The notes: a model not told the origin generated them from the letters alone. A stretch of DNA of 33,881 bases from an uncultured Clostridia bacterium (GCA_947597925.1 CANQFA010000015.1:1-33881), one strand, 5' to 3'; positions 1 to 7,557 are shown, counted from the stretch's first letter. Program-made: numbers and translations.

Positions 1-75
1 AACACAGAAGTTAAGCTCTCTTACGCCGAAAGTACTTGACCTAACGGTCCGGGAGGATAGGTAGTTGCCGGATTT
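1..75 (+). rRNA. 5S ribosomal RNA, 3' part
   Basis: The window opens inside a 5S rRNA. The conserved run AACACAGAAGTTAAGC at the first bases and the GGTAGTTGCCGG segment near 60-72 are characteristic of bacterial 5S. The 5' third lies outside the window, so an rRNA operon probably continues to the left. The exact 3' end is estimated. A terminator follows directly. Confidence 0.93.
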
Positions 76-82
76 CAGACAC

Positions 83-110
83 GAAAAGACACCCCATGGG
101 TGTCTTTTCT
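83..110 (+). terminator. rRNA operon terminator hairpin
   Basis: A perfect 12-bp stem (83-94 with 98-109, loop CAT) whose 3' arm ends in TCTTTTC, directly downstream of the 5S gene. Its position and shape fit an intrinsic terminator of the rRNA operon. It is symmetric enough to stop leftward transcripts from the MarR gene too. Confidence 0.85.
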
Positions 111-170
111 GTTACCCTTTCATAGAAAAAAGGGAGGCGCGGATGCGTCTCCCCACTCTTTCTCTTTTCC

Positions 171-623
171 TCAATCGAGGTACTTCTCACTGTCAAAGCC
201 CGCTTCGAGGAGCTTGTTCGTGACCCGCACGATCGCCTCGGCGTCCTCGGTCCCGACGATCTCGATGATCTTGGCTACCAATGCGAGCGTCTTTTCATGC
301 ACATGGAGATAGGTATTCAGGTTCTCGGGGATGGGGCGCACATACGTCGTGCGGCGGTCCTCTTCGCCGTCGTAGCGCGCGAGGAGCCCCTTTTGCACGA
401 GCGTCTCTATGGTGCGGTTCACGAGGCTCTTGAGCATCTTCGTCTCGTCGCAGATCTCGCGGAAGGAGACGACGCCCACGCCGTCCTGACGGTAGCGGCG
501 ATAGGCAATGAGCACGATGACCGCCTCATTGAAGATCATCCCCCGCGTGAGGCGGATGTTCTTCAGCAGCCCGGTGAGCCGTACCCACGAGATGATCAGG
601 TCTTCCTGCAGTTCTATATCCAT
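171..623 (-). CDS. MarR-family transcriptional regulator
   Basis: This 150-residue protein has the length and layout of a MarR dimeric winged-helix repressor. An N-terminal helical segment is followed by the helix-turn-helix region (around residues 50-80, with SFREICDET and KSLVNRTIETLVQKG) and the wing motif, recognisable in YDGEEDRRTTYVRP where the D-R-R is typical. The C-terminal helices would form the dimer interface. The gene stands alone on the reverse strand, with its own sigma-A-type promoter and a perfect inverted repeat between promoter and ATG, which suggests autorepression. No effector or target can be read from the sequence. The next gene rightward is on the other strand, so a divergently controlled partner is possible but not shown. 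Confidence 0.85.
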   Translation of the reverse strand: MDIELQEDLIISWVRLTGLLKNIRLTRGMIFNEAVIVLIAYRRYRQDGVGVVSFREICDETKMLKSLVNRTIETLVQKGLLARYDGEEDRRTTYVRPIPENLNTYLHVHEKTLALVAKIIEIVGTEDAEAIVRVTNKLLEAGFDSEKYLD

Positions 624-637
624 ATAATATTCCCCCC

Positions 638-653
638 AAATCTCCTGAGATTT
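638..653 (-). promoter_or_regulatory. palindromic operator of the MarR gene
   Basis: A perfect inverted repeat, AAATCTC-CT-GAGATTT (16 bp), lies about +2 to +17 relative to the predicted start of the MarR transcript. MarR proteins usually bind 16-20 bp palindromes over their own promoter, so this is the natural candidate for autorepression. Confidence 0.6.
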
Positions 654-661
654 ATAAAATC

Positions 662-690
662 ATTATAGCACAATTGATACACTTCGTCAA
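662..690 (-). promoter_or_regulatory. sigma-A promoter of the MarR gene
   Basis: On the reverse strand, TTGACG (690-685) and TATAAT (667-662) are separated by exactly 17 bp. Predicted start near 655, giving a short leader that contains the operator. Confidence 0.8.
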
Positions 691-737
691 GTGTTTTTTA
701 TGAAATTCGGTTTTGTTTGTTTCGAAACTTTATTCGG

Positions 738-766
738 TTGCATTTTCCGCGAAAACATGGTAAAAT
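738..766 (+). promoter_or_regulatory. promoter of the small acidic gene, probably leaderless
   Basis: TTGCAT (738-743), 17 bp, TAAAAT (761-766). Only seven bases (GGGGGAT) separate the -10 box from the ATG at 774, so the transcript should begin at or next to the start codon. Confidence 0.6.
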
Positions 767-773
767 GGGGGAT

Positions 774-974
774 ATGGACCGACTTACGATGATGAGACTC
801 TTCTCGGAATTCGAGGAGTTCGACGAGGGGGACTTTACGCCCGAGGAGCTCGAGGCCTACCTTGCCTTCCGCGAGGAGGGCGGGGACGCGGTGTCTCCCT
901 ATGAGTGGAAGGAGAAGTACTTCATGTATTATGACGACGTGAAGGACCACACCCGCAAAAAGCAGGACTGGTGA
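774..974 (+). CDS. small acidic protein of unknown function
   Basis: A 66-residue, strongly acidic protein (many Glu/Asp, with segments such as FEEFDEGDFTPEELEAYL) that I do not assign to a family. The reading frame stays open upstream to 717, but a promoter with its -10 box at 761-766 would start the mRNA at about 773, so ATG 774 is preferred; ATG 789 or 792 are alternatives. The stop (972-974) overlaps the start of the HAD phosphatase gene in a TGATG arrangement, so the two are translationally coupled and may act together. No signal peptide or membrane segment is visible; it should be cytoplasmic. Confidence 0.65.
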   Translation: MDRLTMMRLFSEFEEFDEGDFTPEELEAYLAFREEGGDAVSPYEWKEKYFMYYDDVKDHTRKKQDW

Positions 975-1669
975 TGATCCGCGCCATTCTCTTCGATGCC
1001 GACGATACCGTCGTCGACTACTACCGCGACGGGTGGTGCGCCTTCGCCGCGGCGCTCGAGGCGGTCGGGGTGACCTCTCCGCGCGCGGTGGAGGACTGCA
1101 TCGCCTTCGACTATGAAAACTGGGAGCGCATTGGGCTGTCCTCCGTACATCTCGAGGAGGTACAGCGGACCTTTCATGACCTCTACAGGCAGCATGTCCG
1201 CATCCTCTTCGAAAAAATCGCGGAGAAGTACGGATTTTCGGAGCGCACGCGGGAGGCCGAGGAGACCTTTTACAGGGCGCTCGGGAGAGAGGGACACCCC
1301 GTAGCGGGCGCCCTCGAGACGGTGCGCACCCTCGCCGCCCGCTACCCCGTGTATGCCGCGACCAACGGGCTCGCCTATCAGAAGACCCGCCTCTCCGCCT
1401 TTCCCTTCCGCGAGATCTTCATCTCGGAGGAGCTGGGTGCCATCAAGCCGACGCCCGAATTTTTTCGCCGCATCCTTGCGCGGATCGGCACGGACCCCGC
1501 GGAGTGTCTGATGGTGGGCGATTCCCTGACTTCGGACATCGCGGGCGCGACACGGGCGGGCATGCCCTGCGTCTTCTATAACCCCGACGGGCGCCCCTGT
1601 CCCGCGGGCGTCCCCTCCATCGGCGCCCTTCCCGAGCTTCTTGAACTCGCGGAAAAATGGCGGCAGTAA
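974..1669 (+). CDS. HAD-superfamily hydrolase, YjjG-like nucleotidase
   Basis: A 231-residue haloacid-dehalogenase phosphatase. Motif I is FDADDTVVD, with Asp8 as nucleophile and Asp10 as acid/base; motif II is the ATNG segment; the motif III lysine is in GAIKPTPEFF; motif IV is VGDSLTSDI with two aspartates. A helical cap (about residues 15-100) and the AIKPTPEFF signature resemble the YjjG-type pyrimidine nucleotidases that hydrolyse (deoxy)nucleoside monophosphates, but substrate choice cannot be settled by eye. The ATG overlaps the stop of the preceding small gene (TGATG), so translation is coupled. The transcript probably ends at the hairpin at 1725-1752. Confidence 0.85.
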   Translation: MIRAILFDADDTVVDYYRDGWCAFAAALEAVGVTSPRAVEDCIAFDYENWERIGLSSVHLEEVQRTFHDLYRQHVRILFEKIAEKYGFSERTREAEETFYRALGREGHPVAGALETVRTLAARYPVYAATNGLAYQKTRLSAFPFREIFISEELGAIKPTPEFFRRILARIGTDPAECLMVGDSLTSDIAGATRAGMPCVFYNPDGRPCPAGVPSIGALPELLELAEKWRQ

Positions 1670-1724
1670 GTCAGAATGCGCGAAGTAAGGCCCGATTTTC
1701 CGCCCCCATTCCATCAAAATACAA

Positions 1725-1752
1725 AAAAACGCAGCCCGCAAGCTGCGTTTTT
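1725..1752. terminator. bidirectional terminator between convergent genes
   Basis: An 11-bp stem, AAAAACGCAGC (1725-1735) with GCTGCGTTTTT (1742-1752), loop CCGCAA. A- and T-runs on both flanks let it act in both directions, between the convergent HAD gene and the small membrane protein gene. Confidence 0.8.
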
Positions 1753-1753
1753 A

Positions 1754-1960
1754 TCATGAGAGAAACTTCGTCGGACGGAAGGCGATGAGCCAGAAGGCGA
1801 GCCAGGCCGCCGCGACGCCCGCGAGGGAGAGTGCCGCGCGGTAGAGGGCGGGCACGGGCAGGGCGAGGGCGAGCAGGTCGACGCCGAAGAGGGCATAAAC
1901 CGCAGCGCCGAGGCCGTAGAGGATCAGAACCGACGCGAGAAAGAGGGTCGTATACTTCAT
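1754..1960 (-). CDS. DUF378-like small membrane protein
   Basis: A 68-residue hydrophobic protein with two predicted transmembrane helices (about residues 5-28 and 38-62). The pattern of a first helix, then ALFGVDLLALAL, then an ALYRAALSLAGVAAAWL helix is like DUF378 proteins, small two-helix proteins of unknown function common in Bacillota. No clear Shine-Dalgarno sequence precedes the ATG (ACTTTTTTCATG). The C-terminus overlaps the flank of the shared terminator. Family assignment rests on recognition of the pattern only. Confidence 0.65.
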   Translation of the reverse strand: MKYTTLFLASVLILYGLGAAVYALFGVDLLALALPVPALYRAALSLAGVAAAWLAFWLIAFRPTKFLS

Positions 1961-2019
1961 GAAAAAAGTATGCGCACAGCGAAAAGGACTATACCATGTC
2001 CGAGAAAGACCCTCACGTT

Positions 2020-2277
2020 TCAGAGGATATTCTCGAGTACGAGCTTGTCGAAGGGGATCTCCTCCATGAAGTCGGCGGCGCGGAAGACGACGTGATTGAA
2101 CTTGGCATATTGGAAGAGATGGACCTTCATGAGCACGGGGGTGGGCACGTCGAGCTTGTCGCAGATCTCGGCGAGGTAGCCGAAAAACTCCGCGTAGGAA
2201 AAGGGCTCCTCGCGCGAGTAGGTCAGCTGCTTTTCGATATGGTCTTCCCGATAGACTTTTGCCCAGATGCGGAACAT
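2020..2277 (-). CDS. conserved small protein of unknown function
   Basis: An 85-residue cytoplasmic protein beginning MFRIWAKVYREDHIEKQ. It resembles, from memory, a family of roughly 85-90 residue clostridial proteins with a ferredoxin-like alpha/beta pattern and no assigned role; I do not know a name for it. The frame is open further upstream (to 2418), but a very good promoter with its -10 box at 2289-2284 would start transcription at about 2277, exactly at this ATG, so the longer version is not possible from that promoter. There is no Shine-Dalgarno sequence, consistent with a leaderless transcript. Confidence 0.7.
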   Translation of the reverse strand: MFRIWAKVYREDHIEKQLTYSREEPFSYAEFFGYLAEICDKLDVPTPVLMKVHLFQYAKFNHVVFRAADFMEEIPFDKLVLENIL

Positions 2278-2283
2278 AGCTCT

Positions 2284-2312
2284 ATTATACCGCAAACGGC
2301 CGCGCTTGGCAA
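2284..2312 (-). promoter_or_regulatory. promoter of the 85-residue gene, leaderless
   Basis: On the reverse strand TTGCCA (2312-2307), 17 bp, TATAAT (2289-2284), then six bases (AGAGCT) and the ATG. The first 13 bases of the promoter, TTGCCAAGCGCGG, are identical to the promoter at 9212. Confidence 0.75.
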
Positions 2313-2411
2313 GTGTTTTCGGGGAGCGTTTGCGGGGGAGGCACGGGGCACATTTCTCGCAAAAAAGCATGGAAATTCGCGCGCGGAAGGGGGAAAGTAC
2401 GAGCAAAGTTA

Positions 2412-2440
2412 TTGACAAAGGGCGGGAAGTTGAGTATAAT
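2412..2440 (+). promoter_or_regulatory. consensus promoter of the greA-lysS operon
   Basis: TTGACA (2412-2417), 17 bp, TATAAT (2435-2440): a perfect sigma-A consensus. Predicted start near 2447, leaving a leader of about 72 nt before greA that holds a strong hairpin. Confidence 0.9.
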
Positions 2441-2453
2441 AAGGATAACGGAC

Positions 2454-2479
2454 ACCGTGGTTTCGCGAGAAATCACGGT
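2454..2479 (+). promoter_or_regulatory. leader hairpin of greA with GNRA loop
   Basis: ACCGTGGTTTC (2454-2464) pairs with GAAATCACGGT (2469-2479), 11 bp with one G-U pair, closed by a GCGA tetraloop of the GNRA type. It begins about seven bases after the predicted transcription start. No long U-tract follows, so an mRNA-stabilising or pausing role is as likely as termination. Confidence 0.55.
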
Positions 2480-2518
2480 CATCTTTATGGGCGCATGACG
2501 CGCAAAGGGGTAAGAACC

Positions 2519-2992
2519 ATGGCCGATCAATTTTACATGACTGCCGAAGCAAAGAAAGAGGCGGAGGAACGCCTGAAGTATCTGGTGAATGTCAAGCGTG
2601 CGGAGATCATCGAGCGCATCCAGGAGGCGCGCAGTCACGGCGACCTCTCCGAGAATGCCGAATACGATGCCGCCCGCAACGAACAGGGCGCCAACGAGGG
2701 CGAGATCGCCGAACTCGAGTACCAGCTCAAGAACGCCGTCATCATTGAGGAGACGGACGATGTCTCCGTGGTGCACATCGGCTCCCGCGTCACCGTGTAC
2801 GACGAGGACTTCGGCGAAGAGGCGACGTATACCATCAAGGGGAGCATGGAGGCGGACTCCATGAAGAATATCATCTCCAATGAGTCTCCCGTGGGCATCG
2901 CCCTCCTCGGACACAAGCGCGGCGAGCGGGTGACCGTGAAGGCGCCCGACGGCGACTATGTCATGAAGATCCTCAAAATAGACGTCGAGTGA
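2519..2992 (+). CDS. greA: transcription elongation factor GreA
   Basis: A 157-residue GreA, the normal length. The N-terminal half (to about residue 75) is the antiparallel coiled coil that enters the RNA polymerase secondary channel, with the GDLSENAEYDAA loop at its tip; Asp42 and Glu45 are the acidic residues that coordinate the metal used for transcript cleavage. The C-terminal domain, ending with HKRGERVTVKAPDGDY, is the FKBP-like domain that docks on polymerase. The frame is open far upstream, but ATG 2519 is chosen because the protein then begins as GreA does and AAAGGGG lies eight bases before it. It is the first gene of an operon with lysS seven bases downstream, a common pairing in Bacillota. 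Confidence 0.97.
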   Translation: MADQFYMTAEAKKEAEERLKYLVNVKRAEIIERIQEARSHGDLSENAEYDAARNEQGANEGEIAELEYQLKNAVIIEETDDVSVVHIGSRVTVYDEDFGEEATYTIKGSMEADSMKNIISNESPVGIALLGHKRGERVTVKAPDGDYVMKILKIDVE

Positions 2993-2999
2993 GGGAGAC

Positions 3000-4484
3000 A
3001 TGGAAGAGATCGTAGCGACCGAAGAGAAAGAACTCGCCGAACAGGCGCGCATCCGCCGCGAAAAGCTCGCAAAGCTCGCGGAGGCAGGGCAGGACCCCTT
3101 CCGCATCACGAGTTTTCCCGTCGACGCCGACTCCCGCATCAAGGAGGACTTCGCCGCATGGGAGGGGAAGACCGTCACGGTGGCGGGCAGGATGATGTCC
3201 CGCCGCATCATGGGCAAGGCCTCCTTTTCCCACATCTCCGACAGATTCGGCGAGCTGCAGATCTATGTGACGCGGCAGGACGTGGGCGAAGAGGTCTACG
3301 CCGCCTATAAGAAAGATTTCGACCTCGGCGATATCGTGGGCGTCGAGGGCTTCGTCTTCAAGACGCAGACGGGGGAGGTGAGCGTGCATGCCACCCGCCT
3401 CATCATGCTCGCAAAGGCTCTCCTGCCCCTTCCCGAAAAATTTAACGGGTTGCAGAATGCCGACATGAAGTACCGCCTGCGCCACGTCGACCTCATCGTG
3501 AATGCGGGCGTGAGGGAGACCTTTTACAAGCGGGCGAAGATCGTGCGCGCCATCCGCGCCTTCCTCGACGGGAGAGGGTTCATCGAGGCGGAGACGCCCA
3601 TCCTCCTCCCCCTCGAGATAGGTGCCGACGCCCGCCCCTTCAAGACGCATCACAATGCCCTCGACCTCGACATGTACCTGCGCATCGAGACGGAGCTCTA
3701 CTTGAAGCGGCTCATCGTGGGCGGATTTGAAAAGGTCTACGAGATGGGCCGCATCTTCCGCAACGAGGGCATGGACTCCCGCCACAACCCCGAGTTCACG
3801 ACGGTGGAGATCTATCAGGCATATGCCGACTATCACGCCGTGATGGACTTCGTGGAGGAGCTCTACCGCTATGTCGCCACCGAGGCGTGCGGGACGCTGC
3901 AGATCACCTATAAGGATACCGTGCTCGACTTCGGCCATTGGGAAAAGATGACCATGGCGGAGGCCGTGAAGAAGTACTCGGGCGTGGACTTTGCCGCCAT
4001 CACCTCCGACGAAGAGGCGCGGGCGGCGGCCGAGGAAAAGGGCGTGGAGCTCGAGAAGGGCAAGGAGACGAAGGGGCACATCCTCGCCGCCTTCTTCGAT
4101 GCCTTCGTCGAGGACAAGCTCATCCAGCCCACCTTTATCTATGACTATCCCGTGGAGATCTCTCCCCTTGCCAAGCGCAAGCCCGAGGACCCCACGACTT
4201 GCGAACGGTTCGAATATTTCATGATGGGGATGGAGATGGGCAATGCCTTCTCCGAGCTCAATGACCCCATCGACCAGGAGAAGCGCATGGAGGCGCAGGC
4301 TGCGGCCAAGCGGGCACAGGGCGTCAATGCGCAGGTGGACGAAGACTTTATCGACGCGCTCAATCACGGCATGCCCCCCACGGGCGGCCTCGGGCTGGGC
4401 GTGGATCGCCTCGTCATGCTGCTCACGGACAGCGCGAGCATCCGCGACGTGCTCCTCTTCCCCACCATGAAACCCAAAAAGTGA
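3000..4484 (+). CDS. lysS: lysyl-tRNA synthetase, class II
   Basis: A 494-residue class II LysRS that charges tRNA-Lys. The N-terminal OB-fold anticodon-binding domain (about residues 55-150, with VTVAGRMMSRRIMGKASF) precedes the catalytic domain. Motif 1 lies near residue 180-200 (RAIRAFLDGRGFIEAETPIL), motif 2 near 253 (FRNEGMDSRHNPEFT) and motif 3 near 463 (GLGLGVDRLVML). The ATG follows GAGGGAGA. The stop overlaps the GTG start of the next gene (GTGA), so translation continues into the decarboxylase-like gene. Length and motifs look complete. Confidence 0.97.
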   Translation: MEEIVATEEKELAEQARIRREKLAKLAEAGQDPFRITSFPVDADSRIKEDFAAWEGKTVTVAGRMMSRRIMGKASFSHISDRFGELQIYVTRQDVGEEVYAAYKKDFDLGDIVGVEGFVFKTQTGEVSVHATRLIMLAKALLPLPEKFNGLQNADMKYRLRHVDLIVNAGVRETFYKRAKIVRAIRAFLDGRGFIEAETPILLPLEIGADARPFKTHHNALDLDMYLRIETELYLKRLIVGGFEKVYEMGRIFRNEGMDSRHNPEFTTVEIYQAYADYHAVMDFVEELYRYVATEACGTLQITYKDTVLDFGHWEKMTMAEAVKKYSGVDFAAITSDEEARAAAEEKGVELEKGKETKGHILAAFFDAFVEDKLIQPTFIYDYPVEISPLAKRKPEDPTTCERFEYFMMGMEMGNAFSELNDPIDQEKRMEAQAAAKRAQGVNAQVDEDFIDALNHGMPPTGGLGLGVDRLVMLLTDSASIRDVLLFPTMKPKK

Positions 4485-5521
4485 AACTCCGCATTGCCGA
4501 GATGCTGAAGAGGGGGAAGGGGCACCTCTCCTTTCACACGCCCGGGCACAAGGATACCTCGGGCGCGGACATCACCGAGCTCTCCTATTCGGACTGTCTC
4601 GCCTCGCCGCGGGGCGTTCTCGCCAAGACGGAGGGGGAGATCGCCGAAATTCTGGGCGCAGACAGGAGCTTTCTCCTCACCGACGGGAGCACCTCGGGCA
4701 TCTTTTCCATGATCTATGCCCTGCGCGCGGCGGGGATAAAAAGCGTCGCCGTGCCCGTCTTTTCGCACCCCAGTGTACGGCACGCCTGCGAGGTGATGGG
4801 CATAAAAACCGACCCCATTCCCCAAATTACGGCGTGGGGCATCCCGCAGCAGCCAAATGAAGAGGCCCTGCGCGCGGCAAAAAGGAGCGGTGCCATCCTC
4901 CTCACTTCCCCCGACTACTACGGCTTCTTCCCGCCCCTTGCGGCGGCGAAAAAAATTGCGGAGGAGGCGGGCATCCCTCTCCTTCTCGACGGGGCGCACG
5001 GCAGCCATCTGCACGGCACGGAGAACTACGCGGGACGATTCGCCGACCTCTGGGTGGACGGCGTGCACAAGTCCCTCCCCGCGCTCACACAGGGCGCCGT
5101 GGTCTCGGCAAAGGGCAAGTGGGGAAAATTTTTACACGAAGGGGTGCTCCGCTTCCGCACCACCTCGCCCTCCTATCCCATCATGGCGAGCGTGGAATAT
5201 GCGGTGAAATACCCCCGCAATCTCGCCCTCGAAGAGGCGTCCGCGCGCTTCAAACGCAGACATGGGTGCCTCGAAAACGGTGACTGGACCAAGATCCTGG
5301 TGCCCTTCGGCGACAAGTGCGAGAGCGCCTGCTCCCTTCTCGAGGAGGCGGGCATCTACCCCGAATTTTCGGACGGGAACTACCTCATGTTTTATCTCTC
5401 CCCCTGCACCGAGCAGGCCCATCTCGAGCGCCTCGGCGCCCTGTTGGACGGCTTGGAGCGGGGCGAAGTCAGGCGGGACGCCCCTACGGGAGCCATCTCC
5501 ATGTATACGGAGGAGCTGTGA
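4481..5521 (+). CDS. PLP-dependent Orn/Lys/Arg decarboxylase-like protein (YaaO type)
   Basis: A 346-residue fold-type I PLP enzyme of the ornithine/lysine/arginine decarboxylase family. The N-terminus has FHTPGHK, typical of the family; DGAHGSHL carries the aspartate and histidine that contact the cofactor; and VHKSLPALTQGA contains the Schiff-base lysine, Lys197. At 346 residues it is clearly shorter than YaaO-type enzymes (about 480), the shortening being in the C-terminal domain, so whether it still decarboxylates an amino acid is open. It starts with GTG inside the lysS stop. Like yaaO in Bacillus it sits upstream of the holB-yaaT-yabB-rsmI set, but tmk, which normally lies in between, is missing here. 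Confidence 0.85.
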   Translation: MKLRIAEMLKRGKGHLSFHTPGHKDTSGADITELSYSDCLASPRGVLAKTEGEIAEILGADRSFLLTDGSTSGIFSMIYALRAAGIKSVAVPVFSHPSVRHACEVMGIKTDPIPQITAWGIPQQPNEEALRAAKRSGAILLTSPDYYGFFPPLAAAKKIAEEAGIPLLLDGAHGSHLHGTENYAGRFADLWVDGVHKSLPALTQGAVVSAKGKWGKFLHEGVLRFRTTSPSYPIMASVEYAVKYPRNLALEEASARFKRRHGCLENGDWTKILVPFGDKCESACSLLEEAGIYPEFSDGNYLMFYLSPCTEQAHLERLGALLDGLERGEVRRDAPTGAISMYTEEL

Positions 5522-6459
5522 AGACCCTGCTTCGCGGGACGGCGGCCTGCCGTCGGATCGGACAAGACGCCTCGGGCGGAAATGCGGCGCATGCCATGCT
5601 CGTCCTCTTCCCCGACGAGCGCCTCCTGCGTGCCCTCCTCAAGGAGTGCGCAAAGGCCTTTTTCGGCGCCGCGGAGGGGGGCCGCACCGCAAAACTCATC
5701 GACGAAGAGTGCTATGCGGATTGCATGCTCGTTCCCGCCGCGGGCGAAAAGCTCTCGGCGGAGCGCGTCTCGGACATCATAGAGGAGAGCCTGCTCGCCC
5801 CCGTGGAGGGGGACAGGAAGCTCTTCGTGCTCGACGCCTTTCATACCGCCGCGGGCCTCGTGCAAAATAAGCTCCTGAAGCTCTTGGAGGAGCCGCCGCA
5901 GGGGGTGTACTTCCTCCTCGGGGCGACTTCGGAGCACGCCGTCCTTCCCACCGTGCTCTCTCGCACCAAGCGGTTCGAGATCCCGCCCTTCACGGAGGAG
6001 GAGATCTTGGGCGCGCTCGAGAGGGGGCATGTCCGAGGGGAAGGGCTCAGAGAGGCGGCCGCGGCGAGCGGAGGGCTCCTCTCGGTGGCGGAAGATCTCG
6101 TGCAGGGCGGCGGGGAAGAATTTCGCCTCGCCGAAGAATTTCTCTCCCTTCGCGAGGTGGGCGCGGTCTGCCGCACCATCGGCGAAAGGAAGGACAGGCG
6201 GGCCTTTTTCTCGGCGCTCAAGCTTGTCCTTCGCGACCTCCTCTTCCTCTCCGCGGGAAGGGAGAGGGACTGTAAGCGGTGCACGCAGGCCATGAAGGGG
6301 CTTGCGGAGGAATATCCTGCGGGCGTCCTCCTTGCGGCGCTGTCCGAGACGGACAGGGCGGAGCGGGAGGTAGCCTTCAATGCAAACGGGGGGCAGGCGG
6401 CACTTGCGCTCGCCCTGCGTATCTGGGAGGAACAGAAAAGATGGCAAAAGTTGTCGTGA
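5518..6459 (+). CDS. holB: DNA polymerase III delta-prime-like subunit
   Basis: A 313-residue protein of the clamp-loader family. The region NKLLKLLEEPPQGVYFLLGA followed by LPTVLSRTKRFEIPPF is the characteristic core of delta-prime/DnaX-type AAA+ domains, with SRT in place of the usual SRC. There is no Walker A motif, as is normal for delta-prime, which acts as the rigid stator of the clamp loader. The C-terminal third (EVGAVCRTIGERKDRRAFFSAL onward) matches the helical collar. The start is GTG 5518, overlapping the preceding stop (GTGA) with a GGAGGAG ribosome-binding site at 5510-5516. The assignment is supported by position between a yaaO-like gene and yaaT, the Bacillus order. Confidence 0.8.
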   Translation: MKTLLRGTAACRRIGQDASGGNAAHAMLVLFPDERLLRALLKECAKAFFGAAEGGRTAKLIDEECYADCMLVPAAGEKLSAERVSDIIEESLLAPVEGDRKLFVLDAFHTAAGLVQNKLLKLLEEPPQGVYFLLGATSEHAVLPTVLSRTKRFEIPPFTEEEILGALERGHVRGEGLREAAAASGGLLSVAEDLVQGGGEEFRLAEEFLSLREVGAVCRTIGERKDRRAFFSALKLVLRDLLFLSAGRERDCKRCTQAMKGLAEEYPAGVLLAALSETDRAEREVAFNANGGQAALALALRIWEEQKRWQKLS

Positions 6460-7298
6460 TAAAATTTAAGGGCAATTGCAAGCCCTACTACTTTACGGAC
6501 GGCGGATTTACGCTGACGCGGGGGCAGAATGTCGTCGTGGAGACGGCGCGCGGGCAGGAGCTCGGCTATGTCGTCCTCGCCGAGAAGGAGGTGGACGACG
6601 CTCAGATCTCCGCGCCGCTGAAGCCCGTGATCCGCATCGCCACCGAGCGCGATGAAGAGGTGGCGCGCAAAAACGAGGAGCGCCGCCCCGAGGCCATGCG
6701 CATCTGCAAGGAAAAGATCGCCGCGCACGGTCTGCCCATGAAGCTCATCGACTGCGAGTTTACCTTCGATGGGAGCAAAGTCATCTTCACCTTTACCGCG
6801 GACGGCAGGGTGGACTTCCGCGAACTCGTGAAGGACCTCGCCTCCACCTTCCGCATCCGCATCGAGCTCAAGCAGGTGGGAAGCCGCGACGAGACGAAGA
6901 TCTTGGGCGGCATCGCGCCCTGCGGGCGGGTGTGCTGCTGTGCGGGCGCCATGCCCGACTTCCGCAAGGTGAGCATCAAGATGGCGAAAAATCAGGGGCT
7001 CTCCCTCAACCCCGGCAAGATCTCGGGGCTGTGCGGCAGGCTCATGTGCTGCCTCTCGTATGAGAACGAATACTATGCGGGCGCCTTCAAGAAGATGCCC
7101 AAGCTCGGCAGCTCCGTGGGCACGCCCGAGGGGCGGGGCGCGGTCATCTCCACGGACATGCTCAAGATGACCGTGCGCGTCAAGATAGAGAAGGACGGCG
7201 CCGTGTTTTACCGCGATTTCCCCGTGGACGAGGTGGAATTTAAGCGGGCAAACGAGCCCGATCCCGACGAGGACGGGAAAAATAATCCCGAAGACTGA
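6441..7298 (+). CDS. yaaT: PSP1-domain protein YaaT (RicT)
   Basis: A 285-residue PSP1-domain protein. Its centre (about residues 110-210) carries the family cysteine pattern: CGRVCCC at 161-167 and CGRLMCC at 198-204. In Bacillus subtilis RicT these cysteines bind iron-sulfur clusters in the RicA-RicF-RicT complex, which promotes RNase Y-dependent mRNA processing and affects sporulation and biofilm formation. The start ATG 6441 lies 19 bases inside holB with GGGAGG at 6425-6430. The C-terminal tail is highly charged (RANEPDPDEDGKNNPED). RicA and RicF are not in this window. The iron-sulfur requirement may explain the ferredoxin gene just downstream, but that is speculation. Confidence 0.9.
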   Translation: MAKVVVIKFKGNCKPYYFTDGGFTLTRGQNVVVETARGQELGYVVLAEKEVDDAQISAPLKPVIRIATERDEEVARKNEERRPEAMRICKEKIAAHGLPMKLIDCEFTFDGSKVIFTFTADGRVDFRELVKDLASTFRIRIELKQVGSRDETKILGGIAPCGRVCCCAGAMPDFRKVSIKMAKNQGLSLNPGKISGLCGRLMCCLSYENEYYAGAFKKMPKLGSSVGTPEGRGAVISTDMLKMTVRVKIEKDGAVFYRDFPVDEVEFKRANEPDPDEDGKNNPED

Positions 7299-7318
7299 CG
7301 AAATTTTTCCAAAACCCC

Positions 7319-7347
7319 TTTACGAACGGGGCGGATTATGCTATAAT
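7319..7347 (+). promoter_or_regulatory. promoter of the ferredoxin gene
   Basis: TTTACG (7319-7324), 17 bp, TATAAT (7342-7347), followed by a strong AGGAGGT (7364-7370) seven bases before the ATG. It starts 20 bases after the yaaT stop, so the ferredoxin can be expressed apart from the operon. Confidence 0.8.
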
Positions 7348-7377
7348 ACGGATAAGATTTTTTAGGAGGTAGATCCC

Positions 7378-7545
7378 ATGGCTCACACGATCAGTGACGC
7401 ATGCGTCTCCTGTGGCGCCTGTGCAGACACCTGCCCCGTCAATGCGATCAGCGCGGGCGACTCGACCTATGTCGTCGATCCCGATGTGTGCATCGACTGC
7501 GGCGCTTGCGAAGACGGCTGCCCTACGGGCGCGATCACCGCGTAA
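7378..7545 (+). CDS. 2[4Fe-4S] ferredoxin
   Basis: A 55-residue clostridial-type ferredoxin carrying electrons in the cytoplasm. It has two complete cysteine motifs: CVSCGACADTCP (residues 9-20) and CIDCGACEDGCP (38-49), each a CxxCxxCxxxCP, giving two [4Fe-4S] clusters. Length and the internal symmetry are those of the classic clostridial proteins. It has its own promoter, an excellent AGGAGGT and a terminator immediately after it, so it behaves as a strongly expressed single gene set inside the yaaT-yabB-rsmI order. Such a ferredoxin fits an anaerobic lifestyle. Confidence 0.95.
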   Translation: MAHTISDACVSCGACADTCPVNAISAGDSTYVVDPDVCIDCGACEDGCPTGAITA

Positions 7546-7557
7546 AAGAACATGCAG

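Noticed and set aside
2973..4367. A 464-codon reverse-strand frame over lysS
   Set aside because: Shadow of lysS, whose class II motifs are unmistakable.
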